5,821 nt of DNA from Bacteroidales bacterium (GTDB lineage Bacteria; Bacteroidota; Bacteroidia; Bacteroidales; VadinHA17). This document shows, one piece after another, positions 1-5,821 of this stretch; positions within the stretch are counted from its first letter, which is position 1; every line of letters begins with the position of its first letter. The stretch is from contig PMIG01000313.1 in the NCBI GenBank assembly GCA_003157055.1, forward strand, positions 1 through 5,821, in the 5' to 3' direction. A program made the translations under genes and the position numbers. A model generated the notes under the pieces. The model did no database searches and was not told where the DNA came from. It was given only the letters and a program-made list of their open reading frames with translations.

Positions 1-1050
1 TCGTTTCCATCTTGGTTTTGGTTCCTTAACTCCGCGAAGTGTCGTTGAATAGAAATTAAAAAATTCGTAATAGATTTTATCATCCATATAACTTGAAAGA
101 TTCCTTGTGAGATGATATTTAAGATAGTTTTTCCAGTCATCGATAGTGTATGACTTGAGATAACCATTAATGGCTTTTAAAAATTCCGGTTGTCCTACAA
201 TAACGCTGTCAACATTATTCAAACCTGCGCCATCCATAAAAATTTTCCAGTTAATGTCCGGAGTGGATTCAGCAAGTTGTTTGAAGGTTAATTTATTGTA
301 ATTCATCCATGGATCGCGGGTATCTTCCCGTTTGCGCGAAGTTTTGGCAATGGAGGTTTCGAGTTTCATGAGACCAGCAGCAGATGTTTTGGCTTTTTCA
401 GCGCTGTAACCCATGATAATGAAGATATTTTCAAGATGAGAGATGAATTTCTGACGGATTGATTTTGCGCGGGAATCGGTATCAAAATAAAAATTACGGT
501 CGGGCAGGCTTAATCCTCCCTGGTTAATAAAAATAGCATTCTTACTACTTATTTTATCATCCTGCCCGACGCCAAATCCGAACAATGGAGAACCGGCAAT
601 AATATGAATGTATGATGCAGTTTTAATTATGTCATTGATATTCTTTATTGCGTCGATCTTGTCGAAATCGCTTTTCAAATCGGAGATACCTTTTTCATTA
701 AGTGTTATACTGTCCATGCCGGTATAAAAGAAATCTCCTATCTTCTGCTTGTTGCTGCCTTTGAGAGCATCTTTGATTGCTGCCGAAGATTCACAGACAT
801 GGCGAACCTGGGCATTGATGGTATCCTGTATCAATTGAAAGATGCCATTGCTTTGTTCACTGGCAGGAATTGGATTTTGCCTGAACCATTTACCATTGGC
901 AAAAAGGAAAAAATCATCTCCTGCTTTTATGGTAGAATCAATATGTGATACCAGAGCGTCAGTTGCCTGGACTTTTTTTGATTGCTTACATGATGTAGTA
1001 GCAATGATAGCTACAGCTAAAAGCAATGAAAAGAATAAATATTTCTTCAT
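1..1050 (-). CDS. M13 family metallopeptidase lipoprotein (neprilysin/PepO-like), N-terminal half, cut by the window edge
   Basis: Family M13 enzymes are zinc endopeptidases that cleave oligopeptides; this one is probably tethered in the envelope. The frame is open from the ATG at 1050 to base 1, giving 350 residues with no stop, about half of a typical M13 protein of roughly 670-700 residues. Residues 1-20 form a signal peptide (basic MKK, hydrophobic core, ATTS) followed by Cys21, a plausible lipidation site although the lipobox is loose. The M13 N-terminal domain follows: GDDFFLFANGKW at 44-55, GGLSLPDRNFYF at 178-189, REDTRDPW near 241-248 with YN at 251-252, and LRGVKEPKPRWKR at 338-350, which in this family sits just before the catalytic domain. 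The HExxH zinc motif and the downstream Glu ligand lie outside the window, so activity cannot be judged. There is no Shine-Dalgarno sequence; the start is chosen because the signal peptide begins exactly there. The next gene upstream is a tRNA with its own terminator, so this gene is probably transcribed separately. Confidence 0.93.
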   Translation of the reverse strand, partial: MKKYLFFSLLLAVAIIATTSCKQSKKVQATDALVSHIDSTIKAGDDFFLFANGKWFRQNPIPASEQSNGIFQLIQDTINAQVRHVCESSAAIKDALKGSNKQKIGDFFYTGMDSITLNEKGISDLKSDFDKIDAIKNINDIIKTASYIHIIAGSPLFGFGVGQDDKISSKNAIFINQGGLSLPDRNFYFDTDSRAKSIRQKFISHLENIFIIMGYSAEKAKTSAAGLMKLETSIAKTSRKREDTRDPWMNYNKLTFKQLAESTPDINWKIFMDGAGLNNVDSVIVGQPEFLKAINGYLKSYTIDDWKNYLKYHLTRNLSSYMDDKIYYEFFNFYSTTLRGVKEPKPRWKR

Positions 1051-1313
1051 GGTTTGAGATTTTAGGATTTTGGATTAAATGTAGAAACTAATAAAATATA
1101 ATTATTATGCCGGACAGATTTTTAACAAATATTTAATTGATTACTGGAAATACCAATTTCCCTGGCAATTCCTTGTCAGGAATAAATTGACCGCTTAAAA
1201 CCGGAGTTAAATGGTTGTCATTTAGTTATGTGTAATAAGTTAAGCCAGGCCAGTCAAATGTGGTCAAGGTCACCGGCTTTTCCGCTATAAACATACTGAT
1301 TGAGACACTGGGT
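1051..1313. other. Intergenic region with no gene seen
   Basis: No credible coding frame or RNA gene was seen between the M13 peptidase start and the tRNA terminator. The part next to the peptidase start is AT-rich and should contain its minus-strand promoter. Two partial matches to the TAnnTTTG element occur (1076-1083 and 1093-1100 on the minus strand), but neither has a TTTG at the right distance. A small hairpin with six-base arms (1168-1173 and 1178-1183, loop TGTC) has no T-run on either side and is not a convincing terminator. Confidence 0.6.
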
Positions 1314-1350
1314 AAAATAAAAAACCTGTAAATTATTAGTTTACAGGCTT
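1314..1350 (-). terminator. Intrinsic (rho-independent) terminator of the tRNA-fMet gene
   Basis: On the minus strand, 17 bases past the tRNA 3' end, arms CCTGTAAA (1340-1347) and TTTACAGG (1325-1332) pair perfectly around a seven-base loop. The stem extends through one G-T and two A-T pairs to about 11 bp. It is followed by TTTTTT, one A, then TTTT (1324 down to 1314). Stem plus U-tract right after the tRNA is a standard terminator layout. It should also insulate the M13 peptidase gene downstream. Confidence 0.85.
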
Positions 1351-1366
1351 CTGCATTTCTGCTTTG

Positions 1367-1438
<72 letters not shown>

Positions 1439-1454
1439 ATATAAATTGTGGGTG

Positions 1455-1490
1455 CAAATGTAATATTACACGAGCAATAACCCAAACAAA
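1455..1490 (-). promoter_or_regulatory. Bacteroidota-type promoter of tRNA-fMet
   Basis: On the minus strand a TACATTTG box (1455-1462) matches the -7 consensus TAnnTTTG in full. It lies exactly 20 bases from a TTTG at 1483-1486, the expected -33 element and spacing for the Bacteroidota primary sigma factor. A second TTTG directly abuts it (1487-1490), giving TTTGTTTG. The tRNA 5' end is 16 bases past the -7 box, leaving only a short leader for RNase P to remove. Confidence 0.8.
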
Positions 1491-1521
1491 TATCAATTTA
1501 TTTAAAATTTTAATTGTTAAG

Positions 1522-1554
1522 TTTGCCTTGGATTTGCCTGATTAATTACATTCC
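1522..1554 (+). promoter_or_regulatory. Candidate promoter of the superoxide reductase-like gene
   Basis: TTTG at 1522-1525 is followed after 21 bases by TACATTCC at 1547-1554, which matches six of eight positions of the loose TAnnTTTG consensus (the last two differ). Transcription would start near 1560 and leave a leader of roughly 30 bases before the ATG at 1593. The promoter is divergent from the tRNA promoter, with only about 30 bases between the two -33 elements. The spacing is good but the -7 match is imperfect. Confidence 0.45.
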
Positions 1555-1575
1555 CGGTAAATCTATATCTTATTA

Positions 1576-1594
1576 ATATTAAATGTTTTAATAT
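1576..1594 (+). promoter_or_regulatory. Inverted repeat overlapping the start codon of the superoxide reductase-like gene
   Basis: Arms ATATTAAA (1576-1583) and TTTAATAT (1587-1594) are perfect inverted complements around the spacer TGT. The right arm includes the first two bases of the ATG at 1593. It could be an operator for an AT-preferring repressor, or a weak all-A/U mRNA hairpin over the initiation site. An overlapping ten-base palindrome TTAATATTAA lies at 1573-1582. The symmetry is seen directly; any function is inferred, and AT-rich leaders make chance symmetry more likely. Confidence 0.35.
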
Positions 1595-1976
1595 GCCAAG
1601 AGTATTTAAAGCCACTGAAATAGAGAAAGAGGAAAAAGAGATAAAACGCGATTACCTCGACCGCCATATGCCTCATATCTTCTGTCCCGACGAAGTGAAG
1701 AGGGGCGAGAAATTCGCAGTAAAGGTTATAATGGGTGAAGAGTACACGCATCCCGACGAAGCCGAACACTTTATAAGCGTCCTGCAGCTCTGGAACCGAG
1801 AGACTCTTCTTGCCGAAACACGCTATACAGCCGGCGTATTTGGGAACAAACCATCGCATGCTGAGGTCGACTTTTATATTGTTGCGCCTGATGTATCAAT
1901 GAACCTTTCGGCCATGGCTGTCTGCACAAAGCATGGACTCTGGCAGAGCGAAGATAAAGCTGTAAAAGTTATTTGA
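1593..1976 (+). CDS. Class II superoxide reductase-like protein (neelaredoxin / desulfoferrodoxin iron-binding domain)
   Basis: Superoxide reductases reduce superoxide to hydrogen peroxide without making oxygen, using a mononuclear iron bound by four His and one Cys; they are typical of anaerobes and act in the cytoplasm. This 127-residue protein shows the whole ligand set: His25 (DRHMPHI), His53 and His59 (YTHPDEAEHF), Cys111 and His114 (VCTKHGLW). It also has the family signature CPDEVKRGEKF at 31-41. There is no N-terminal rubredoxin-like Cys4 centre, which places it with the one-iron class II form. A charged helix-like stretch (residues 9-20) precedes the domain. The usual Glu-Lys-His at the active site is Asp23-Arg24-His25 here. 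There is no signal peptide and no Shine-Dalgarno sequence; the ATG is the only sensible start, preceded by an AT-rich leader. It appears to be a single-gene unit. Family assignment is secure; enzyme activity is inferred and the electron donor is unknown. Confidence 0.9.
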   Translation: MPRVFKATEIEKEEKEIKRDYLDRHMPHIFCPDEVKRGEKFAVKVIMGEEYTHPDEAEHFISVLQLWNRETLLAETRYTAGVFGNKPSHAEVDFYIVAPDVSMNLSAMAVCTKHGLWQSEDKAVKVI

Positions 1977-1983
1977 AATAACG

Positions 1984-2068
1984 ACCGGCAATTGGCAACC
2001 GGCGAAAAAAGAGATGATTATTCTGTCGAAAAACTGCCTGTAACCGGTAACGGGTAGCCTATAGCCGA
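1984..2068 (+). repeat. Two blocks of degenerate seven-base tandem repeats
   Basis: Block one (1984-2004) reads as three units: ACCGGCA, ATTGGCA, ACCGGCG. Block two (2034-2068) reads as CTGCCTG, TAACCGG, TAACGGG, TAGCCTA, TAGCCGA. Both keep a seven-base step and related CCGG/GGCA/TAGCC words, separated by a 29-base A-rich stretch. They fill most of the gap between the superoxide reductase-like gene and the next promoter. The units are tandem rather than inverted, so they do not form an evident terminator. From memory, similar short-period spacers occur between genes in Bacteroidota, but their role is unknown to me. Confidence 0.5.
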
Positions 2069-2075
2069 TTATTAT

Positions 2076-2083
2076 TATCTTTG
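2076..2083 (+). promoter_or_regulatory. Candidate -7 promoter element of the M23-dxr-rseP operon
   Basis: TATCTTTG matches the Bacteroidota -7 consensus TAnnTTTG exactly and lies 22 bases before the ATG at 2106, giving a leader of roughly 15 bases. No TTTG is found 19-21 bases upstream; that position is GC-rich and falls in the repeat block. The -33 element is therefore weak or absent. It is the best candidate for starting the three-gene operon. Confidence 0.5.
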
Positions 2084-2105
2084 CAAGCCGCTTATAACAT
2101 AGAAT

Positions 2106-2969
2106 ATGGCAAAAAACGAAACAAGAAAAACCAATTGGCGCGATAAATTCAGGTTTACTGTAGTTAACGACACCACCTTTGAAGAGGTCTGGAGGATCAA
2201 ACTGACGCAGTATAGTGCATTCCTTCTGAGCACCTTCCTCTTACTCTTCATTATCGGAGCAACGACATGCCTTATAGCATTCACGAACCTCAGGAATTTC
2301 ATTCCGGGTTATCCCGGTGTTATCATGAGGCGCAATATCCTCATGAATGCTATCAGGCTCGATTCCCTCGATCGTGAACTGGCACTCAGGGATAAATATT
2401 TTGCTAACCTGAATTCTATAATTGCCGGGAAAGAACCTGCAGGTTCTTATTCAGCCCAGGATACCTTCGGAAATTACAGGGCGATAAAATTCAAGAGCAT
2501 TCCTGAAGACTCAGCCCTCAGGGCTCAGGTCGAGAGTTCGGAAAGATATAACCTGACACTCGGTCCTACTTCCCCGGAAGCCGTTACCAGCCTGGCGAGC
2601 CTTCATTTCTTTCCTCCGGTAAAAGGTGTCATTTCAGGCCATTTCGATATCCGCTCAAAGCATTTTGGTACAGATATAGTATCCAGGCTAAAATCACCGG
2701 TATCTGCTGTACTTGATGGAACAGTCATTTTTACCGGGTGGACAATGGAAACCGGGTTTGTAATCGAAGTGCAGCACCAAAACAATATCGTCTCGGTTTA
2801 TAAGCATAACGAAAGCCTTCTGAAAGAGACAGGCGATCGTGTGCGCGCAGGAGAACCAATTTCAATTATAGGCAGCACGGGCGAGTTGTACACATCAGGC
2901 CCACATCTCCATTTTGAGATTTGGTACAAGGGGAGTCCTCTTGATCCTGAAGAACACATCCTATTTTAA
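2106..2969 (+). CDS. Membrane-anchored M23 family (LytM-type) peptidase
   Basis: M23 enzymes are zinc endopeptidases that cut peptide cross-links in peptidoglycan. Of the 287 residues, 1-35 are polar and would be cytoplasmic, and about 36-59 form one transmembrane helix. Residues 74-100 are charged and helix-like, possibly a short coiled coil, followed by a linker. The M23 domain spans about 170-285 on the periplasmic side. The zinc site is complete: His186 and Asp190 (HFGTD) and His269 in GPHLHFE. The second-shell His234 (YKHN) and His267 are also present, so the protein looks active rather than a degenerate activator. It is first in the operon, 14 bases ahead of dxr, a neighbourhood I recall as common in Bacteroidota. 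No Shine-Dalgarno sequence is seen; the ATG follows the -7 element closely and gives the expected cytoplasmic tail. The exact substrate and any link to cell division are not shown by the sequence. Confidence 0.93.
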   Translation: MAKNETRKTNWRDKFRFTVVNDTTFEEVWRIKLTQYSAFLLSTFLLLFIIGATTCLIAFTNLRNFIPGYPGVIMRRNILMNAIRLDSLDRELALRDKYFANLNSIIAGKEPAGSYSAQDTFGNYRAIKFKSIPEDSALRAQVESSERYNLTLGPTSPEAVTSLASLHFFPPVKGVISGHFDIRSKHFGTDIVSRLKSPVSAVLDGTVIFTGWTMETGFVIEVQHQNNIVSVYKHNESLLKETGDRVRAGEPISIIGSTGELYTSGPHLHFEIWYKGSPLDPEEHILF

Positions 2970-2983
2970 TATCGGCACACGAT

Positions 2984-4141
2984 ATGCCTCAGAAAATTGC
3001 GCTGTTGGGATCAACTGGGTCAATAGGCACCCAGGCACTTGATGTCATTTCAAGATACCCGGATAAATTCAAGGTTGATCTGCTGACAGGATGCAATAAT
3101 ATTGAACTGCTCACCATGCAGGCAAAAAAATTTCTTCCCGATTCTGTCGTAATCTGTAATAAAGAGCACTTTAAGCAGCTTCAGGATAACCTGCGGGGGA
3201 CTAAAATTAAAGTTTTTGCCGGGGAGAAGGAGATAGAAGGGGTTGTTGCATCATCGGATGCCGATCTGGTGCTTGCAGCTATTGTGGGTTATTCGGGACT
3301 GAGACCCACCATTGCAGCTATTAATGCCGGGAAAAGAATTGCCCTTGCCAATAAGGAGACACTGGTTGTCGCTGGTGAGATAATAACAGCTCTCGCTGCC
3401 AGATCAGGCAGTGTCATCATCCCCGTCGATTCTGAACATTCGGCTATTTTCCAGTGTCTTTCCGGCGAAGCCAGGGAATCGGTCGAAAAGATCACTCTGA
3501 CTGCATCAGGCGGACCGTTCCTTAAACTTTCTGCCGAAAATCTTCATCATGTAAAACCAGGCGATGCTCTCAGGCACCCGAACTGGAATATGGGAGATAA
3601 GGTGACTGTTGATTCTGCATCCATGATGAACAAGGGACTAGAGGTGATAGAGGCAAAATGGCTTTTCGGACTTGATCCTGAGCAGATAAAAGTCATCATT
3701 CATCCACAGTCCATAATTCATTCGTTCGTTCATTTTAAAGATGGTTCCGTAAAAGCGCAGCTTGGAATTCCCGACATGAGGGTACCTATCCTTTATGCCC
3801 TGAGCTACCCTTTAAGGTTTGCGTCCGATCTTCCGAGGCTCGGATTCAAGGATCATAGCAACCTGACATTTGAGGAACCAGATAATGATAGATTCAGGAA
3901 CTTGTCCCTTGCCTTCTTGGCATTAAAAAGCGGGGGGAACATGCCTTGCATTCTGAATGCTGCTAACGAAGTGGCAGTAAATGCATTTCTTAAGGGGAGC
4001 CTAGGATTTATGCAAATGCCCGAAATCGTTGAACATTCACTCGAAAACTGCAAATTCAAAGCCTCTCCCGATCTTGAATCTCTTGAGGAGTCGGACAGGG
4101 ATGCCAGGATTATTGCTCAAAACTACATTGATAAATTATAA
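2984..4141 (+). CDS. dxr: 1-deoxy-D-xylulose 5-phosphate reductoisomerase (Dxr/IspC)
   Basis: This enzyme rearranges and reduces 1-deoxy-D-xylulose 5-phosphate to 2-C-methyl-D-erythritol 4-phosphate with NADPH, the committed step of the MEP isoprenoid pathway, in the cytoplasm; it is the target of fosmidomycin. The 385 residues are normal for the family. Seen in order: NADPH-binding GSTGSIGTQ (9-17), ALANKETLVVAG (120-131), the metal ligands Asp149 and Glu151 in PVDSEHSAIFQ, and TASGGPF (173-179) with substrate-binding Ser175. Next come the flexible loop HPNWNMG (198-204) with His198 and Trp201, DSASMMNKGLEVIEAKW (210-226) with metal ligand Glu220, HPQSIIHSFVHF (240-251) and NAANEVAVNAF (325-335). 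All key residues are present, so it should be active. It lies 14 bases after the M23 gene and 8 bases before rseP, and is probably co-transcribed with both. The ATG is fixed by the nucleotide-binding motif beginning near residue 5. Confidence 0.98.
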   Translation: MPQKIALLGSTGSIGTQALDVISRYPDKFKVDLLTGCNNIELLTMQAKKFLPDSVVICNKEHFKQLQDNLRGTKIKVFAGEKEIEGVVASSDADLVLAAIVGYSGLRPTIAAINAGKRIALANKETLVVAGEIITALAARSGSVIIPVDSEHSAIFQCLSGEARESVEKITLTASGGPFLKLSAENLHHVKPGDALRHPNWNMGDKVTVDSASMMNKGLEVIEAKWLFGLDPEQIKVIIHPQSIIHSFVHFKDGSVKAQLGIPDMRVPILYALSYPLRFASDLPRLGFKDHSNLTFEEPDNDRFRNLSLAFLALKSGGNMPCILNAANEVAVNAFLKGSLGFMQMPEIVEHSLENCKFKASPDLESLEESDRDARIIAQNYIDKL

Positions 4142-4149
4142 CGCATTCT

Positions 4150-5487
4150 ATGACAGTACTTGTAAGAATACTTCAGCTTCTTCTCAGCCTTTCGATACTT
4201 GTGATAATTCATGAGCTCGGCCATTTCACCTTTGCAAAGATCTTCAAGACCAGGGTCGAAAAGTTCTACCTCTTTTTTGATGCATGGTTTTCGCTTTTTA
4301 AGTTCAGGAAAGGGGAGACTGAATATGGTATCGGCTGGATCCCTCTCGGCGGATATGTAAAAATAGCAGGAATGATCGATGAATCAATGGATGTTGAGCA
4401 GATGAAACAGCCGCCGCAGCCATGGGAATTCAGATCAAAGAAGACCTGGCAGAGGCTTCTTATTATGACCGGCGGGGTACTCTTTAATTTCATACTGGCA
4501 CTGATTATTTATGTTACTGTACTCTTTGCATGGGGTGAAACTTACCTGCCGACAACAAATCTGAAATATGGTATCGTAACCGATTCGACAGGACATTCCA
4601 TGGGACTGAGGAATGGTGACAAAATACTCACAGTCGATAATAAGAAGATCGAAAAATTCAATGAGATCAGGTCCGATATTATCCTGAACAACCGTAAATC
4701 GATCCAGATAGAACGCGAAGGGCAGGAAATCAATATACCGATTTCGGAAGAGATCATCCCTGTTATGCTTAAGGGAAAATTCCTGATTGAACCAAGGAGA
4801 CCCTTCAGTCCTTATGTGATATCATTTATCGATAAAGATACGCCGGCAAAAGCAGCAGGAGTTCTGACCGGAGATGAGATTAAGGGTATCAACGATTCAT
4901 CATTCGTTTACTTCGATAATTTCCAGGATTTTCTGGCTTCTCACAAGGAGCGTTCAATTACACTTAATATTTTACGGAACGGACAGCCGGTTAAACTGGC
5001 TGTCGCACTCAATGCTACCGGTAAGCTGGGAGTCGGGGATTCACATACGTATGGTGAGATATTTGAACTGAAGACAGTTAAATACAACTTGCTGCAGTCG
5101 ATACCGGCAGGAATAAGAACCGGATTCAAGGCAATCGGCGATTATCTTAAACAGTTCAAGCTCATATTCTCAAAACATACAAAGGGTTATGAATCCCTTG
5201 GCGGTTTCATTACCATCGGTAGCATCTTCCCTCCGGCATGGGACTGGCAGGTTTTCTGGAGCCTCACCGCATTTCTTTCGATAATTCTCGGAGTGATGAA
5301 TATTCTGCCAATACCAGCTCTCGACGGCGGCCATGTTATGTTCCTCCTGTTTGAAGTGATCACCGGCCGTAAACCAAGTGATAAATTTTTGGAATATGCC
5401 CAGATCGTCGGCATGGCAATCATACTTGTTTTGTTATTATATGCCAACGGAAACGATGTAGTGAGGCTTTTAAAGAAATACTTTTAG
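4150..5487 (+). CDS. rseP: RseP-type site-2 intramembrane zinc metalloprotease (M50) with two PDZ domains
   Basis: Site-2 proteases cut transmembrane segments of substrates; in E. coli RseP releases the envelope-stress sigma factor from its anti-sigma factor and clears leftover signal peptides. In this 445-residue protein, helix 1 carries the HELGH zinc motif (His21, Glu22, His25). A membrane-associated loop PLGGYVKIAGM spans 65-75. Helix 2 (about 105-128) has GG at 108-109 and Asn113. Two periplasmic PDZ domains lie at about 138-200 and 212-290. Helix 3 (about 366-388) leads into NILPIPALDGGH (384-395), where Asp392 is the third zinc ligand, and helix 4 spans about 414-432. Length and architecture match the family and every catalytic residue is present. 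It begins 8 bases after the dxr stop and is last in the operon. No sigma/anti-sigma pair is in the window, so the substrate is unknown. No clear terminator follows. Confidence 0.97.
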   Translation: MTVLVRILQLLLSLSILVIIHELGHFTFAKIFKTRVEKFYLFFDAWFSLFKFRKGETEYGIGWIPLGGYVKIAGMIDESMDVEQMKQPPQPWEFRSKKTWQRLLIMTGGVLFNFILALIIYVTVLFAWGETYLPTTNLKYGIVTDSTGHSMGLRNGDKILTVDNKKIEKFNEIRSDIILNNRKSIQIEREGQEINIPISEEIIPVMLKGKFLIEPRRPFSPYVISFIDKDTPAKAAGVLTGDEIKGINDSSFVYFDNFQDFLASHKERSITLNILRNGQPVKLAVALNATGKLGVGDSHTYGEIFELKTVKYNLLQSIPAGIRTGFKAIGDYLKQFKLIFSKHTKGYESLGGFITIGSIFPPAWDWQVFWSLTAFLSIILGVMNILPIPALDGGHVMFLLFEVITGRKPSDKFLEYAQIVGMAIILVLLLYANGNDVVRLLKKYF

Positions 5488-5503
5488 TCTATATGTCAGC
5501 AAG

Positions 5504-5821
5504 TCAGACTCCCTTTAGGGGCAAGGGGGCATTTATAGGCTCATATTTCTGATTGCGTCTTACAGGGATAAATCCTGCTTCACTGATTGCCGACTGAAGC
5601 TCACATGCAGTGAACCTGTTGTTTGAACCCGCAGCACTCACAACATTTTCCTCAATCATTATTGAACCAAGGTCGTTGGCCCCGGCATGAAGCGAAAGCA
5701 TCGCGGTCTCCTTCCCGACAGTAAGTATTGATGCCTGGATGTTCATAATATTATTCAGCATGATCCGGCTGATAGCAATCATCCTTAAGTAACCCAAAGG
5801 AGTGTAGCTGCTTTTAATGCC
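5504..5821 (-). CDS. mqnC: Cyclic dehypoxanthinyl futalosine synthase (MqnC), C-terminal part, cut by the window edge
   Basis: MqnC is a radical SAM enzyme that cyclises dehypoxanthine futalosine in the futalosine pathway to menaquinone. The last 105 residues are visible; the frame runs open through the right edge and stops with TGA at 5504-5506. They contain YLRMIAISRIMLNNI, NIQASILTVGKE, LHAGANDLGSIMIEENVVSAAG and a tail with ISEAGFIPVRRNQKYE. The GANDLGSIMIEENVVS stretch fits MqnC better than the related MqnE, CofG or CofH proteins. The cysteine triad for the iron-sulfur cluster is N-terminal and outside the window, so activity cannot be confirmed; a full-length protein is usually about 350-380 residues. 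The internal TTG at 5797 is not the start, because the conserved frame continues upstream. The gene converges on rseP with 16 bases between stops. Confidence 0.87.
   Translation of the reverse strand, partial: GIKSSYTPLGYLRMIAISRIMLNNIMNIQASILTVGKETAMLSLHAGANDLGSIMIEENVVSAAGSNNRFTACELQSAISEAGFIPVRRNQKYEPINAPLPLKGV

Noticed and set aside
842..1057. A 71-codon open frame on the plus strand
   Set aside because: It lies entirely opposite the well-supported M13 peptidase frame and has no recognisable domain; it is a shadow.
1076..1129. Promoter for the M13 peptidase gene on the minus strand (boxes at 1076-1083 or 1093-1100, TTTG at 1126-1129)
   Set aside because: Each -7-like box misses one base, and the only TTTG is 25 bases from the nearer box, outside the usual 19-21 range. 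A promoter must be near, but the site cannot be fixed.
1168..1183. Small hairpin ATTCCT / AGGAAT with a TGTC loop
   Set aside because: Only six pairs, no T-run on either strand and no gene ending next to it.
1563..1859. A 98-codon minus-strand frame over the superoxide reductase-like gene
   Set aside because: The plus-strand frame carries all iron-binding residues; the antisense frame shows no family features.
1984..2010. Terminator after the superoxide reductase-like gene
   Set aside because: CCGG words could pair weakly, but the following run is A on the plus strand rather than T, and the pattern is better explained as tandem repeats.
5504..5797. A complete 97-residue gene starting at TTG 5797
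   Set aside because: The conserved MqnC frame continues upstream to the window edge, so this is the C-terminal part of a longer gene.

Overview
The window looks like a chromosomal segment from a Bacteroidota bacterium, probably Bacteroidales-like. The evidence is Bacteroidota-type promoters (TTTG, about 20 bases, TAnnTTTG), start codons with AT-rich leaders and no clear Shine-Dalgarno sequence, and the gene order M23 peptidase - dxr - rseP, which from memory recurs in this phylum. No plasmid, phage, insertion sequence or CRISPR signal was seen.

Layout. Positions 1-1050 (minus strand) hold the N-terminal 350 residues of an M13 (neprilysin/PepO-type) metallopeptidase made as a lipoprotein; its catalytic half lies beyond the left edge. 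Positions 1051-1366 contain no gene apart from an intrinsic terminator at 1314-1350 that serves the next gene. Positions 1367-1438 (minus) encode an initiator tRNA-fMet, with a near-perfect Bacteroidota promoter at 1455-1490. Divergent from it, 1593-1976 (plus) encodes a small class II superoxide reductase-like iron protein, with its own promoter candidate and an AT-only inverted repeat overlapping its start codon. A short spacer with seven-base degenerate tandem repeats (1984-2068) separates it from the main operon.

The main plus-strand operon (2106-5487) has three tightly packed genes: a membrane-anchored M23 (LytM-type) peptidase, dxr (second step of the MEP isoprenoid pathway) and rseP (site-2 intramembrane protease with two PDZ domains). 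Spacers are 14 and 8 bases, so co-transcription is likely. All three relate to the envelope: peptidoglycan cleavage or its control, isoprenoid supply for undecaprenyl phosphate and quinone tails, and intramembrane proteolysis. At the right edge, convergent and only 16 bases from rseP, lies the C-terminal part of mqnC (futalosine route to menaquinone). Menaquinone also needs an isoprenoid tail, but the convergent orientation gives no sign of shared regulation.

Most of the window is conserved housekeeping sequence. I found no convincing undescribed system. The points most worth a second look are the palindrome on the superoxide reductase start codon, the Asp-Arg-His replacement of the usual Glu-Lys-His motif in that protein, the seven-base-period intergenic repeats, and the U1/U72 end of the initiator tRNA.
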